From Helicobacter aurati (lineage in GTDB: Bacteria > Campylobacterota > Campylobacteria > Campylobacterales > Helicobacteraceae), in contig NZ_NXLW01000006.1 of NCBI RefSeq assembly GCF_003364265.1, positions 55,627 through 119,626 on the forward strand: 64,000 bases of DNA. Reading direction: 5' to 3'. The position numbers were made by a program, and so were the translations under genes. The notes under the pieces were generated by a model. That model searched no databases and was not told the origin of the DNA. It saw nothing but the letters and a program-made list of their open reading frames with translations. Shown here piece after piece: positions 9,077 to 18,275 of the stretch. How positions within the stretch are numbered: position 1 is the stretch's first letter; each line of letters opens with the position of its first letter.

Positions 9077-10249
9077 ATGAAAGTTTTTCACCTCTCACAT
9101 ATTGATTTAGATGGCTATGGATGTCAACTCGTTTCACGGGAATTTTTTCAAGATATTACCTTTTACAATGCAAATTATGGTAGAGAAGTCGCAGTTCGTT
9201 TAAACACGATATTGAATGCTATTTCTAGTTATAAAAAAACTACAGCCTCAACGGCTATGATTTTTGGTAAGCCCGTTCCAATTCACGTTGATACAAGCGA
9301 CACGTTAGATTCTAAACAAAAATTTATTATCCTGATTACAGATTTGAATCTTACACCTAGTGAATCGAAGTTTCTCAATGAACAAGTAGCCGCTTTAAAG
9401 TTGGCGCAGTTAGATGTTGAAGTTATACTCCTCGATCATCATGCAACAGGAGAAGAGAGTGCAGAGACATACAATTGGTATTATTTAGACGTCAGTCGAT
9501 GCGCAACAAAAATCACTTACGAGTATTTTTTGAATAGATTTGGATTAGAATCTCATGTGCAAAAGTGGTTGAAACCTATGGTAGAAATGATTAACTCTGT
9601 AGATATTTGGTTGGAAGATGGTTTTGGATTCGAATTTGGCAAGGTGGCTATGAGTATGATTGCGACAAGCAATGAAATTAATCGTTTTATGTTTGATAAA
9701 GAACATAGAGAATATAAGTTAGATTTATTGCAGCGGGCTTCTCATTTCCTAAGAAAATGCAATTCTAATAAAGCGGGAGGTTTGATTGATGGTATGGCGT
9801 TTGATGAGGTAGATTTTGATAATGAATTGTTTTTTCTCAAGAAAGCTGCATTAGGCGGAGATAGGAATAAGGAAACGATGGATAATATTGTTTCCCGTGC
9901 GTTAGTGAAGCTCTTGGAAGAAAAAAAAGAAACGTGTAAAGTGTTTTATGAAGATAGAATGGGGTTTTTGAGTTATTGTATGGGCGGAATCTCCGTTGTA
10001 GCGAATCGTTTTTTACATAATAATGCTGAATTTGATTTCTATATTGATGTAAGTAATAGGGGGAATGTAAGCTTGCGTTCTAATGGGAAATGTGATGTTA
10101 GTATGCTTAGTCAAGCATGTTTTAATGGTGGAGGGCACAAAAATGCAAGTGGCGGACGCATGGATGGTTTTAAGGAGAGTTTTTTGTATGACGATATAAA
10201 ATCACAAGTACAAGAATTTCTTGAAATGCGAGATGAATGGAATCTCTAA
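9077..10249 (+). CDS. DHH-family phosphoesterase
   Basis: Cytoplasmic DHH/DHHA1 phosphoesterase of 390 residues. Metal-binding motifs are visible in order: H8-I-D10-L-D12 in SHIDLDGYG, D120-H121-H122 (the DHH triad), D176 in NSVDIW, and the C-terminal DHHA1 signature with H354 in GGGHKNASGG. Relatives degrade short oligoribonucleotides or cyclic dinucleotides (NrnA/NrnB-like). The exact substrate cannot be read from the sequence. It follows the tRNA cluster by 100 bases and is separated from the next gene by 72 bases. Confidence 0.88.
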   Translation: MKVFHLSHIDLDGYGCQLVSREFFQDITFYNANYGREVAVRLNTILNAISSYKKTTASTAMIFGKPVPIHVDTSDTLDSKQKFIILITDLNLTPSESKFLNEQVAALKLAQLDVEVILLDHHATGEESAETYNWYYLDVSRCATKITYEYFLNRFGLESHVQKWLKPMVEMINSVDIWLEDGFGFEFGKVAMSMIATSNEINRFMFDKEHREYKLDLLQRASHFLRKCNSNKAGGLIDGMAFDEVDFDNELFFLKKAALGGDRNKETMDNIVSRALVKLLEEKKETCKVFYEDRMGFLSYCMGGISVVANRFLHNNAEFDFYIDVSNRGNVSLRSNGKCDVSMLSQACFNGGGHKNASGGRMDGFKESFLYDDIKSQVQEFLEMRDEWNL

Positions 10250-10321
10250 ATAAGCGGATTGATGAAATAACTCGCATTTAGATTCCATCAATTATGTGGA
10301 AGCAGAAATCTAAGGAAAACC

Positions 10322-11674
10322 ATGAGGTTAGGTAAAGCATTGGATATACTTTATGGGACATTGCTTAATGATCCTTATATTAGTTGTTTTCATGGTATGG
10401 CTTCTACGGTTCATGGGGGGAATGTTAGAGATTCTCATATTAAACAAGAATCTTTGCAAGGCGCGCTTTTTTTTGCGGTTGATAAATGCGATATTGCAGA
10501 AGCAGTTAAGCAAGGAGTATACGGCATTGTTTTTGAGGGCAAAGCTGATATTACAGACAATGAAATAGCGTGGATTAATGTAGAGGATATTCATGCGAGC
10601 ATTAAAAGACTCGTTCGTTACTTAATTGGCGAATCAGAATCTCATGTGATGCTTGTAAGTAAGCTGGAGCTTTATATTTTAAAGAGTATTGCCCCTCACT
10701 TGGCTATTTGCGATGCGAATTCCTTGCCAGATTCGTTGCAGTTCTTTTATACACATTATAAGTTACATAGTAGCGAAGAATTAGATTGCAAGAATGCGTC
10801 CGCTTTTTCTCATTTTGTTTTTGCAAGCATTGAATCTTTGCAAGAAATCGACATACCAAAAATATATTCTTACTATTATAAAATGACATTTCAAGATACA
10901 GAGCCTGATGTCATTACCATTCGTAAAAATAACGATACTATTTTTAAGTTATTTTCCTTTAATCTTTTGGAATCCAAAATTATTTATCGTGGATTATCCT
11001 ATGTGCTGGGTATACCTTTTATTTTTTTGCCTTTTGTTAAAAGTGTGCTTGCATTACTTGAGTGGACTTTGTTGCATGAGTGCGAATCTCCAGGACGCAA
11101 CGTATCGCATGCGCCAACACTTTTCTCTCAAGATTCTAATATATCGAAGTTATGTTCGTATAATTTAAAGTCTTTGCAACACTTTGAACTTTTTGAGATA
11201 GTGCGACATAGACATTTATCTTGCAATTCTTCAGCGTATAAAACTTTGATTTTTTGTAAGAATCCTGAGGTATTAGCTCTTTCACGTTGGGGTGTGCAAG
11301 ATTTTTATTTCAGTAAGGAAGCTATGCAAATTATGCAAAAAGTATTGCCACGAATCCACGAGCCCTCTGTTGATTTGCTGCTTGCAGAGTACTTTGATTT
11401 ACAGGCAGCACATTTGCGGCTTCTTTCCCTTTTCCCTCACGGGCATACATTTGGTAAAAATAGAGCAAAAAGCAATCTTAATCATAGTAAGCTCACTTTT
11501 GCTCATTATAAGCATTTATATCAGATTCTTTATAAAGCACCTTTTGATATAGCAATTATTTATGGGGTGTCCAAGGTGGAGTTTGCGAGAATAGAATCTC
11601 TTAATAAAACCATTATTAATGTGCCTAAGGGGCAACAATATTTTTTTGAAATAAACGATAATATGCAGCAGTAA
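10322..11674 (+). CDS. Unknown protein with Mur-ligase N-domain-like start
   Basis: A 450-residue cytoplasmic protein I do not recognise with certainty. Residues about 35-85 (VRDSHIKQESLQGALFFAV followed by AVKQGVYGIVFEG) resemble the UDP-binding N-terminal domain of MurE/MurF ligases, where a DSR-type motif is followed by LFFA and an A..GA..vv segment. The ATP-binding GxxGKT loop of true Mur ligases is absent, so if the relationship is real the protein is probably not a ligase. It ends one base before cmoB starts, implying one transcript and coupled translation. Confidence 0.55.
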   Translation: MRLGKALDILYGTLLNDPYISCFHGMASTVHGGNVRDSHIKQESLQGALFFAVDKCDIAEAVKQGVYGIVFEGKADITDNEIAWINVEDIHASIKRLVRYLIGESESHVMLVSKLELYILKSIAPHLAICDANSLPDSLQFFYTHYKLHSSEELDCKNASAFSHFVFASIESLQEIDIPKIYSYYYKMTFQDTEPDVITIRKNNDTIFKLFSFNLLESKIIYRGLSYVLGIPFIFLPFVKSVLALLEWTLLHECESPGRNVSHAPTLFSQDSNISKLCSYNLKSLQHFELFEIVRHRHLSCNSSAYKTLIFCKNPEVLALSRWGVQDFYFSKEAMQIMQKVLPRIHEPSVDLLLAEYFDLQAAHLRLLSLFPHGHTFGKNRAKSNLNHSKLTFAHYKHLYQILYKAPFDIAIIYGVSKVEFARIESLNKTIINVPKGQQYFFEINDNMQQ

Positions 11675-11675
11675 T

Positions 11676-12758
11676 ATGAGCCGTCAATCAACTATACAAG
11701 AAGAAACATATCAGAATCTTACCCGAGATTTTACTACACAAGAAATAGCCAATCTTGAATCCGCATATAACCTTACCGTCTTACAAAGAATTGCGAATTT
11801 ACAATCGAATATCAACATGTGTTTTAGTGTCCTTGATTCAAAATTAAGTGCCTATTTGCGAGGTATGCAATCTCAAACTACATCAGAATCATTGCAACAA
11901 ATGTCTGTTATAGCACAAGCTTCTACGTTAAAATCTGCTAGCAATTTATTAAACGGAATACATATTGTTTTTGATTTGATTCCGCAAGATACACAATTTG
12001 CATTATTGCGTCAACTTGTATTTCTGTTGAAACCATGGCGTAAGGGGCCTTTTTATTTGCGCGATACGACAAAACATTTCCTGTTTATAGATTCTGAATG
12101 GCAGAGTCATATTAAAATGCAATTGGTATTGAACGCATTTGAGAAGTTAAATTATCAGATAGCAGGCAAAGAAATCTTAGATGTAGGCTGCAATAATGGG
12201 TATTACATGTTTGATTTAGCACTGCGCGGCGCAAAAAGCATTGTGGGTATTGATCCTGTCGCGACATTCTTTTTGCAGTTTTATCTTATTATGAAACTTA
12301 CAAGATTAAGCAATGTTTCTTACCGTCTTTTGGGCGTGCAAGATATTGAAAGACTTGGCAAAAAATTTGATTGCGTTCTTTGTATGGGTGTTTTATATCA
12401 TAGACAAGAACCATTACATACACTTAAGCAACTCAAAAGAGCATTGAAGAAGGATGGAATCCTCATTATCGAAACACTTATTATTGATAGTCCAGCACCT
12501 GTTGCTTTATTGCCGTATCCGACTTATGCCAAAATGACAAACGTTTTTTATATTTTTAGTCCAACTGCGTTGCAGAATCTTGCATTGAAAGCGGGTTTTA
12601 GTGAATGTGAGTTAATAAGCTTTTCTTATACAGAGAACAGTGAACAAAGAAGTACGCAGTTTATCGATAAGCAGAGTTTAGGAGATTTTTTACACGTTCA
12701 ACATACAATAGAGGGTTATCCCCCTGCTTGTAGAGGGATATTTGCGTTATGTTTGTAA
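11676..12758 (+). CDS. cmoB: tRNA U34 carboxymethyltransferase (CmoB)
   Basis: Transfers a carboxymethyl group from carboxy-SAM to 5-hydroxyuridine at tRNA position 34, extending wobble decoding. The 360-residue protein has a Rossmann SAM-binding motif from D169 (DVGCNNGYYM, with VGIDP following). It also has family-specific stretches that match E. coli CmoB: MGVLYHR, ETLII, and the tail EQRSTQF plus DFL...EGYPP. The partner CmoA, which makes carboxy-SAM, is not in the window. Convergent with htpG, 27 bases apart. Confidence 0.93.
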   Translation: MSRQSTIQEETYQNLTRDFTTQEIANLESAYNLTVLQRIANLQSNINMCFSVLDSKLSAYLRGMQSQTTSESLQQMSVIAQASTLKSASNLLNGIHIVFDLIPQDTQFALLRQLVFLLKPWRKGPFYLRDTTKHFLFIDSEWQSHIKMQLVLNAFEKLNYQIAGKEILDVGCNNGYYMFDLALRGAKSIVGIDPVATFFLQFYLIMKLTRLSNVSYRLLGVQDIERLGKKFDCVLCMGVLYHRQEPLHTLKQLKRALKKDGILIIETLIIDSPAPVALLPYPTYAKMTNVFYIFSPTALQNLALKAGFSECELISFSYTENSEQRSTQFIDKQSLGDFLHVQHTIEGYPPACRGIFALCL

Positions 12759-12785
12759 AAGTTTATTGTAGTAGATCTTACTAAA

Positions 12786-14624
12786 TTACACTAAATTTTT
12801 CAGTAGTAATTCATGCACATTATCAATATATGCTTTAGAATCTTTAAGGCTTTGCCCCTCTAGGATTTTTGCACCATTGAAAAGTACAAGGCAATATTTA
12901 TCGCGTAGTTCTTTTTCGAGAGTGTTAATTTTTTGTATCAATTCATGTTGAATGTTTATTTCGATATTTTTCTTTGGTTCGGGCATTTCTTGTCCCATTT
13001 GTCGCATAATTTGTTCCATATAGCTCATTTGTGAGTTTTCTTCTGTAAGGGCTAGTGGCGAGTTAATATTATCGATTAAGTGTACTTCATTTACTCCGTC
13101 CAATGCCTTAAAGGATTCTATTAAATTTGCAAATTCTTTTTGCTTTTCTTCATCTACTGTCGTTTTGATTTTTTCATCTGCATTTTTATTGGTTACATCA
13201 AGCCATTTGATGCCTTCATATTCGCCAATTTGTGGAATGACAAAATTGTCTACTTCGTCAGCAAATAACAAAATATCATAATTTTTAAATTTTTCTAACA
13301 CAGGATTGTTCTTGATAGAATCTAAATCTTTGCCTATTGCGTAGAAAATGTTTTCTTGCCCATCTTTCATATTCTCTTTGTACTCTTTTAGGCTGATATT
13401 CTCACCTTTGTTATATGAGTATGCTCGCATAAGGTTTAGTATTTTTTCTTTATTTTCACCATAGTTATAAAGCCCCTCTTTGAGCACTTTGCCATATTTT
13501 GCATAGAAATCTTTATATATTGCCTCATCTTTGCTAAGAGTTTCTATCATGCTAAGGATTTTTTTAACGGAGGCGTTCTTGATTTGCTCTAAAATTTTAT
13601 TTTCTTGCAGAATCTCACGACTTACATTGAGAGGCAAGTCATCACTATCGATGATTCCATAAATAAAACGTAAATAGGACGGCAATAGTTCTTTGTCATC
13701 ATCAGTAATGAATACGCGTTTTACATAAAGTTTCACATTTGATCTATAATCCATACGTTGCATATCAATAGGTGGAGTAGTTGGTATATAAAACAGACTT
13801 TTATATTGCAAATTACCTTCGGCAAGTGTATGGACATATTTCATGGGTTTTTCTCTGTCGTAGGAGATAGTTTTGTAAAATTCTTCATAGTCTTCTGCTT
13901 TAAGCTCATTTTTATTGAGAGTCCACAATGCTTTTGCGTTGTTAACTTGTTCGCTTTTGAGTTCTTTTACGGGGTCTTTGCCTTCTTCCTTTTTTTCTTC
14001 TTCATAGTGAATGATAATAGGGAATTGGATATGATTCGAATATTTTTTGATGATGTTTTCTACGCTCCAGCGATTAACAAATTCTTTATGTTCGTCTTTG
14101 AGGTAAAGAGTAATTTCTGTGCCATAGTTGTCTTTACTTGATTCTAAAACTTCGTATTCTCCGCTGCCATCACTTATCCATGTCCAAGCTGTAGAATCTA
14201 ATGCTTTTTTTGTATTAACGATAACTTTTTCTGCAACCATAAAGCAGGAGTAAAATCCTACGCCAAATTGTCCTATAAGGTTTGAATCTTTCTTCTTATC
14301 GCCACTTAGGGATTCTAAGAAGTTTTTTGTTCCACTTTTTGCAATTGTACCTAAGTGATTATGCAAGTCGTCTTCATTCATACCAATGCCATTATCTGCA
14401 ATACGTAGGATTTTTTTTTCAGCATCAAAACTAATATCAATTTGAGGTTTGAAGTCCATTGTTTTGTAGTTATCGTCGCTTAGAGTAAGATGATTAAGCT
14501 TGTCTAATGCATCACTAGCGTTTGAGATAAGCTCCCTTAAGAATATTTCTTTATTAGAATATAGTGAGTGTATCATTAAATCTAATAGCTGTTTGATTTC
14601 AGTTTGAAAGGCTTTCTTTGCCAT
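12786..14624 (-). CDS. htpG: Chaperone protein HtpG (Hsp90)
   Basis: Cytosolic ATP-dependent Hsp90 chaperone, 612 residues. The GHKL ATPase domain shows NELISNASDALDKL near the start, then ADNGIGM, and the Gln/Gly lid motif GQFGVGFYS. The middle domain contains the catalytic-loop arginine region RVFITDD and PLNVSREILQ. The C-terminal dimerisation domain is intact. RBS AAGGAGAT lies just before the start. The divergent intergenic region with fabD carries a 41-base hairpin (14704-14744) that might be a heat-shock operator or a structural element. Confidence 0.97.
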   Translation of the reverse strand: MAKKAFQTEIKQLLDLMIHSLYSNKEIFLRELISNASDALDKLNHLTLSDDNYKTMDFKPQIDISFDAEKKILRIADNGIGMNEDDLHNHLGTIAKSGTKNFLESLSGDKKKDSNLIGQFGVGFYSCFMVAEKVIVNTKKALDSTAWTWISDGSGEYEVLESSKDNYGTEITLYLKDEHKEFVNRWSVENIIKKYSNHIQFPIIIHYEEEKKEEGKDPVKELKSEQVNNAKALWTLNKNELKAEDYEEFYKTISYDREKPMKYVHTLAEGNLQYKSLFYIPTTPPIDMQRMDYRSNVKLYVKRVFITDDDKELLPSYLRFIYGIIDSDDLPLNVSREILQENKILEQIKNASVKKILSMIETLSKDEAIYKDFYAKYGKVLKEGLYNYGENKEKILNLMRAYSYNKGENISLKEYKENMKDGQENIFYAIGKDLDSIKNNPVLEKFKNYDILLFADEVDNFVIPQIGEYEGIKWLDVTNKNADEKIKTTVDEEKQKEFANLIESFKALDGVNEVHLIDNINSPLALTEENSQMSYMEQIMRQMGQEMPEPKKNIEINIQHELIQKINTLEKELRDKYCLVLFNGAKILEGQSLKDSKAYIDNVHELLLKNLV

Positions 14625-14703
14625 AATATCTCCTTTTGAGTAACGTAAATAATTAGCAATTATAACATAACTTTGATAAATAAAGACAAATCTAAATATT
14701 TTT

Positions 14704-14744
14704 AATAAATAAACTTTAGTGTATCAAAGTAAAGTTTATTTATT
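14704..14744. repeat. Perfect 15-base inverted repeat between htpG and fabD
   Basis: Arms AATAAATAAACTTTA (14704-14718) and TAAAGTTTATTTATT (14730-14744) flank an 11-base loop. It lies 79 bases upstream of htpG and 101 bases upstream of fabD, in a divergent promoter region where a terminator would serve no obvious gene. An operator for a dimeric regulator is one reading. It does not match CIRCE or the HspR consensus. Confidence 0.6.
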
Positions 14745-14808
14745 GATATAATATAATCTACCTACATTCCTCTGCCTAGTTCTGGATGAAAATTCAAGAG
14801 TTTTTAGT

Positions 14809-14814
14809 TATAAT
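14809..14814 (+). promoter_or_regulatory. Probable -10 box for fabD
   Basis: TATAAT 31 bases before the fabD ATG. No good -35 was found, as is common for the primary promoters of this lineage. Two further TATAAT boxes at 14747-14757 next to the inverted repeat are alternatives. Confidence 0.4.
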
Positions 14815-14845
14815 CTAAAATTTTTAATTTTATAGGAGATAGAGA

Positions 14846-15832
14846 ATGGCGGATTCTAAAAAACGTTTCGCTTTTATTTATCCTGGGCAAGGATCGCAAG
14901 GTCTTGGTATGGGAAAGAACTTTAGGGAGAATTTTAGTATTGCTAAAGAACTAAGTCAACGAGCCAGTGAATGCCTACATGTTGATATGGATAAACTATT
15001 AGAGAGCGACGAAGAAAAACTTAATCAAACACAATATACGCAACCAGCGATATTTCTAGTAAGTGCTATGGCGCATGAGATTGTGAAACATGAATACGGA
15101 ATCGTTCCTGATATTTGCTTCGGACATTCATTGGGTGAAGTGAGTGCCTACTGCTTGAATGGCGATACAGATTTCGAAAGTGCTATTATGCTAACGCATA
15201 AGAGAGGTGAGTTGATGTTTCGCGCATGCAGCGGAGAATTGCAGACGGATTCTATGAGTGATAATCTCCATTCTTCAAGTGATGAGGTGGGCATGTTAGT
15301 GTGTTTGGGCTTGCATGCGCAGAAAGTCGAATCTCTTTGCGCAGGCTTACAACAGAAGGGCTTACGTGTTTGGCCAGCAAATTATAATCTTGAAACACAA
15401 GTTGTTTTAGCTGGCATCAAACAAGATTTACATATAGCCGCAGAGGAATGCAAACGGGCTGGAGCAAAACGCGCAATGTTATTAAAAATGAATGTTGCAA
15501 GTCATTGTCCATTATTAAGTGCGGCAATCCCCCCTTTTAAAGGTCTTTTAGAAACGAATATTCAAGATTCAACAACACGGGTTATATCTAACGCAACGTT
15601 AGAGCTTTATCATACAAAACAAGAAGCCTTACGTTTTTTGACAGAGCAGCTTATTAGCCCTGTTTTATACTATAAGACAGTATTAAAAGCAAAAGATTTG
15701 GGAATCACACATTTCATTGAGTTTGGACATGGGAATATATTGGCTGGATTAAATAATAAAATTGCCGATGTTCCTACAATAAGTGTTAGTAGCGCAGAAT
15801 CTTTGTGCTTATTTGAGTGCTTGTTGCAATGA
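14846..15832 (+). CDS. fabD: Malonyl-CoA:ACP transacylase
   Basis: Loads malonyl groups onto acyl carrier protein for fatty-acid synthesis. The 328-residue protein has the oxyanion motif PGQGSQGLGMG at the start, the nucleophile S95 in GHSLGE, and H220 in MNVASHCPL, matching the Ser-His pair of the family. Compared with E. coli FabD it is about 20 residues longer. Part of this is a Ser/Asp-rich stretch at about residues 132-150 (SDNLHSSSDE). First gene of fabD-minC-lpxC; minC begins seven bases after its stop. Confidence 0.95.
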   Translation: MADSKKRFAFIYPGQGSQGLGMGKNFRENFSIAKELSQRASECLHVDMDKLLESDEEKLNQTQYTQPAIFLVSAMAHEIVKHEYGIVPDICFGHSLGEVSAYCLNGDTDFESAIMLTHKRGELMFRACSGELQTDSMSDNLHSSSDEVGMLVCLGLHAQKVESLCAGLQQKGLRVWPANYNLETQVVLAGIKQDLHIAAEECKRAGAKRAMLLKMNVASHCPLLSAAIPPFKGLLETNIQDSTTRVISNATLELYHTKQEALRFLTEQLISPVLYYKTVLKAKDLGITHFIEFGHGNILAGLNNKIADVPTISVSSAESLCLFECLLQ

Positions 15833-15839
15833 GGAATTA

Positions 15840-16586
15840 ATGGTTAAAACAAGACAAAGGCGAATGACAATTTTTGAGTTTCAGGAAGGAACGACACAGG
15901 AGATTTTGCGCTATATTCAACATAATAGGGATTTATTGCAAAATCATTGTTTGGCTTTTCATGTGATGCCAAATCAAGAAGTGGAATCCTTACTGCGAGA
16001 GTTACAAATTAACTATTTCATTATTCAGAATCAACAATGTTTTCAATCAATCAATGCGTTAAAAGATTCTATAACGTCGCTAGATTCTGTTTCGAATGCT
16101 GCCATATCCTATAATAAGACGTATAAAGCTATGTCTTTTATTGTTGACGACAATAATGAAGAGGAAAAGGTTGTTTATACATCACGGCATGCAGATACAA
16201 ACGCTATGGATGCTAGTCATAATCAAGATAATATTTTTTCTGTTGTTGCAGATTCTAGCCTCTTACCGTGTAAAATTTTTAAACGTCCTATTCGAAGCGG
16301 AGAGGAACTTGTATTGCGATCGCATAATGTTTTTCTTAGAGGTATTAATGCCGGAGCATTTATTAGAAGTTATGGAAATTTAGAGATATACGGAAAATGT
16401 GAAGGGACATTGGAATGTTTAGGCGAGTATATCATTATCAGACAGTTTACTATGGGAAGAATTAGTTTGCAGGGCATAAATTTGGAAAGGAAAATGCTTG
16501 AAAGTTTAAAGGAGAATAACGAAGTAAGAATGATTTTTATAGAAAATGCTACAATAAGGGTCATAACACTTACGGAGTATAATTAG
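15840..16586 (+). CDS. minC: Septum site-determining protein MinC
   Basis: Inhibits FtsZ polymerisation away from mid-cell, working with MinD. The C-terminal half (about residues 145-245) has the repeating beta-helix pattern of MinC, including VFLRGINAGAFIRSYGN and GKCEGTLECLGEY. The N-terminal domain covers about residues 5-75. Between them is a long polar linker (about 76-140), so the protein is 248 residues, clearly longer than H. pylori MinC. The ATG at 15840 is chosen because GAGGA at 15831-15835 precedes it; an in-frame start at 15783 would overlap fabD. minC followed by lpxC matches H. pylori order. Confidence 0.88.
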   Translation: MVKTRQRRMTIFEFQEGTTQEILRYIQHNRDLLQNHCLAFHVMPNQEVESLLRELQINYFIIQNQQCFQSINALKDSITSLDSVSNAAISYNKTYKAMSFIVDDNNEEEKVVYTSRHADTNAMDASHNQDNIFSVVADSSLLPCKIFKRPIRSGEELVLRSHNVFLRGINAGAFIRSYGNLEIYGKCEGTLECLGEYIIIRQFTMGRISLQGINLERKMLESLKENNEVRMIFIENATIRVITLTEYN

Positions 16587-16604
16587 CTTAATAAGGAGTT
16601 CTAA

Positions 16605-17510
16605 ATGAATCAAAGGACTATTGCAAAACGCATTGAGCTTGTAGGTATTGGGTTACATAAGGGTGTGCCAGTAAAAATGACTTTAGAGCCATTGCCTAGC
16701 AATAGCGGTATTATTTTTTACCGTAGTGATAGTGGCACAAGTATTCCACTTTGCATAGAAAACGTTATCGATACAACAATGGCAACCGTAATAGGTAAAA
16801 ATGGGGATAAGGTCTCTACAATTGAACATCTGCTTTCTAGTATTTATGCTTATGGTATTGATAACTTACGTATTGTTCTTGACAATGAAGAAGTGCCGAT
16901 TATGGATGGTTCTAGCATTGGCTTTTGTATGTTGTTGGAGGAAGCAGGCATTCAAGAGTTGGAAATGCCCAAAAAAATTATTGAGATTGTTGAAAACGTC
17001 GCAGTGGAAGACGGAGATAAATTTGTGCGTTTAGAACCAAATCAGGACATGGTTTTTGATTTTAAAATCAGATTCCCACATCAAGCAATTCGCGAACAAC
17101 ATTACAATTTTACTTTTACTACGCAACGTTATAAGGAGGAGATTGCACGTGCTAGAACCTTTGGTTTTTTACATGAAGTCAACCAGTTGCGTGCTATGGG
17201 GTTAGGACTCGGTGGAAATTTTGATAATTGTATTGTGCTAGATAAAAACAAAATACTCAATAAAGGCGGACTTCGTTATAAAGAGGAATTTGTACGACAT
17301 AAAATTTTGGACGCACTTGGTGATATGTGTTTGCTCGGCATGCATTTTATTGGGGGTTATTTTTCTTTCGCGGGTAGCCACAGATTAAATCACTTGTTGA
17401 CAAAAAAACTCTTAGAATCGCCAACCGCCTATAGAGTTATAGAATTGGCTAAGGATTCCTATAAATCTGCTAGTTATGCAAGGCAGGCAGTATCTTTAAC
17501 TTCATTTTAA
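16605..17510 (+). CDS. lpxC: UDP-3-O-acyl-N-acetylglucosamine deacetylase
   Basis: Zinc deacetylase catalysing the committed step of lipid A synthesis. The 301-residue protein has the zinc ligands H75 (TIEHLLSS), H232 and D236 (RHKILDALGD). It also has the GIGLHKG-like start (LVGIGLHKGVPV) and the SFAGSH region near the C-terminus carrying the general acid/base histidine. AAGGAG precedes the start. It lies 18 bases after minC, so the three genes probably form one transcript. Confidence 0.97.
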   Translation: MNQRTIAKRIELVGIGLHKGVPVKMTLEPLPSNSGIIFYRSDSGTSIPLCIENVIDTTMATVIGKNGDKVSTIEHLLSSIYAYGIDNLRIVLDNEEVPIMDGSSIGFCMLLEEAGIQELEMPKKIIEIVENVAVEDGDKFVRLEPNQDMVFDFKIRFPHQAIREQHYNFTFTTQRYKEEIARARTFGFLHEVNQLRAMGLGLGGNFDNCIVLDKNKILNKGGLRYKEEFVRHKILDALGDMCLLGMHFIGGYFSFAGSHRLNHLLTKKLLESPTAYRVIELAKDSYKSASYARQAVSLTSF

Positions 17511-17649
17511 ATACAAGATGTCAATAATGATATGGCAATTTTTCCCATGTTTAGGTTTTATACGTAGAAAGTGAGATATAAATATTAGATAGTTATGGCA
17601 CATGATAGTATATTGTTAATACTAATATTTGTGTTTTTGTTTATTTTGC

Positions 17650-17678
17650 TTGACTTTAGCAACTTTTTTCTCTATAAT
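17650..17678 (+). promoter_or_regulatory. Strong sigma-70-type promoter for the tRNA-tuf cluster
   Basis: TTGACT (17650-17655), a 17-base spacer and TATAAT (17673-17678) end 28 bases before tRNA-Thr(TGT). This near-consensus promoter would drive the tRNA run and could read into tuf. Confidence 0.7.
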
Positions 17679-17706
17679 TCTAGTTTTATTTTTACAATGT
17701 TGTTTT

Positions 17707-17782
17707 GCTGGTTTAGCTCAGTTGGTAGAGCAGCTGCCTTGTAAGCAGCAGGCCGGGGGTTCGAGTCCCTTAACCAGCTCCA
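17707..17782 (+). tRNA. tRNA-Thr(TGT)
   Basis: 76-base cloverleaf with encoded CCA. Acceptor GCTGGTT pairs with AACCAGC, and the anticodon loop CTTGTAA gives TGT. First of the Thr-Tyr-Gly-Thr-tuf arrangement also known from E. coli. Confidence 0.95.
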
Positions 17783-17839
17783 TGTAGCTTCTCTGTTTTT
17801 GAGATAGTATTATAGATTCAGTGTTTGACCGGTTTTTGT

Positions 17840-17924
<85 letters not shown>

Positions 17925-17945
17925 CTCGGATTATTATAGAATTTT

Positions 17946-18022
17946 GCGGGAATAGCTCAGTTGGCTAGAGCATCAGCCTTCCAAGCTGAGGGTCGCGGGT
18001 TCGAGCCCCGTTTCCCGCTCCA
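17946..18022 (+). tRNA. tRNA-Gly(TCC)
   Basis: 77-base cloverleaf with encoded CCA. Acceptor GCGGGAA pairs with TTCCCGC, and the anticodon loop CTTCCAA gives TCC. Confidence 0.95.
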
Positions 18023-18147
18023 TATTCTTTAAGTATATTTAATACCTAGAAATAAATTAGGGATAACTGGGAGCTGATTAATTTTGAGTTTCTTCAAGAA
18101 TTTATCACATATAACACAATATCTTTATAGCTTAGATTGTAAGTTTT

Positions 18148-18222
18148 GCCCATATAGCTCAGCGGCAGAGCACTTCCTTGGTAAGGAAGAGGTCGGCGGT
18201 TCAATCCCGCTTATGGGCTCCA
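18148..18222 (+). tRNA. tRNA-Thr(GGT)
   Basis: 75-base cloverleaf with encoded CCA. Acceptor GCCCATA pairs with TATGGGC, and the anticodon loop TTGGTAA gives GGT. It lies 53 bases before tuf, with no separate promoter seen between them. Confidence 0.95.
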
Positions 18223-18275
18223 GTTTTGTTTGTGATAATTAAAATTTAGTTTGTTAATTTAATTAGGAGACGATT

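Noticed and set aside
9918..9928. A8 run in the DHH phosphoesterase gene as a switch
   Set aside because: Encodes EEKKE in a charged helix; shorter than typical variable tracts and without other support.
13758..14141. 127-residue Phe-rich open frame opposite htpG
   Set aside because: Shadow of Lys/Glu-rich coding sequence on the other strand (poly-Phe from AAA/GAA complement).
14411..14419. T9 homopolymer in htpG as a phase-variation tract
   Set aside because: It encodes lysines in a conserved housekeeping gene (KKILRI region), and homopolymers of this length are common in AT-rich genomes.
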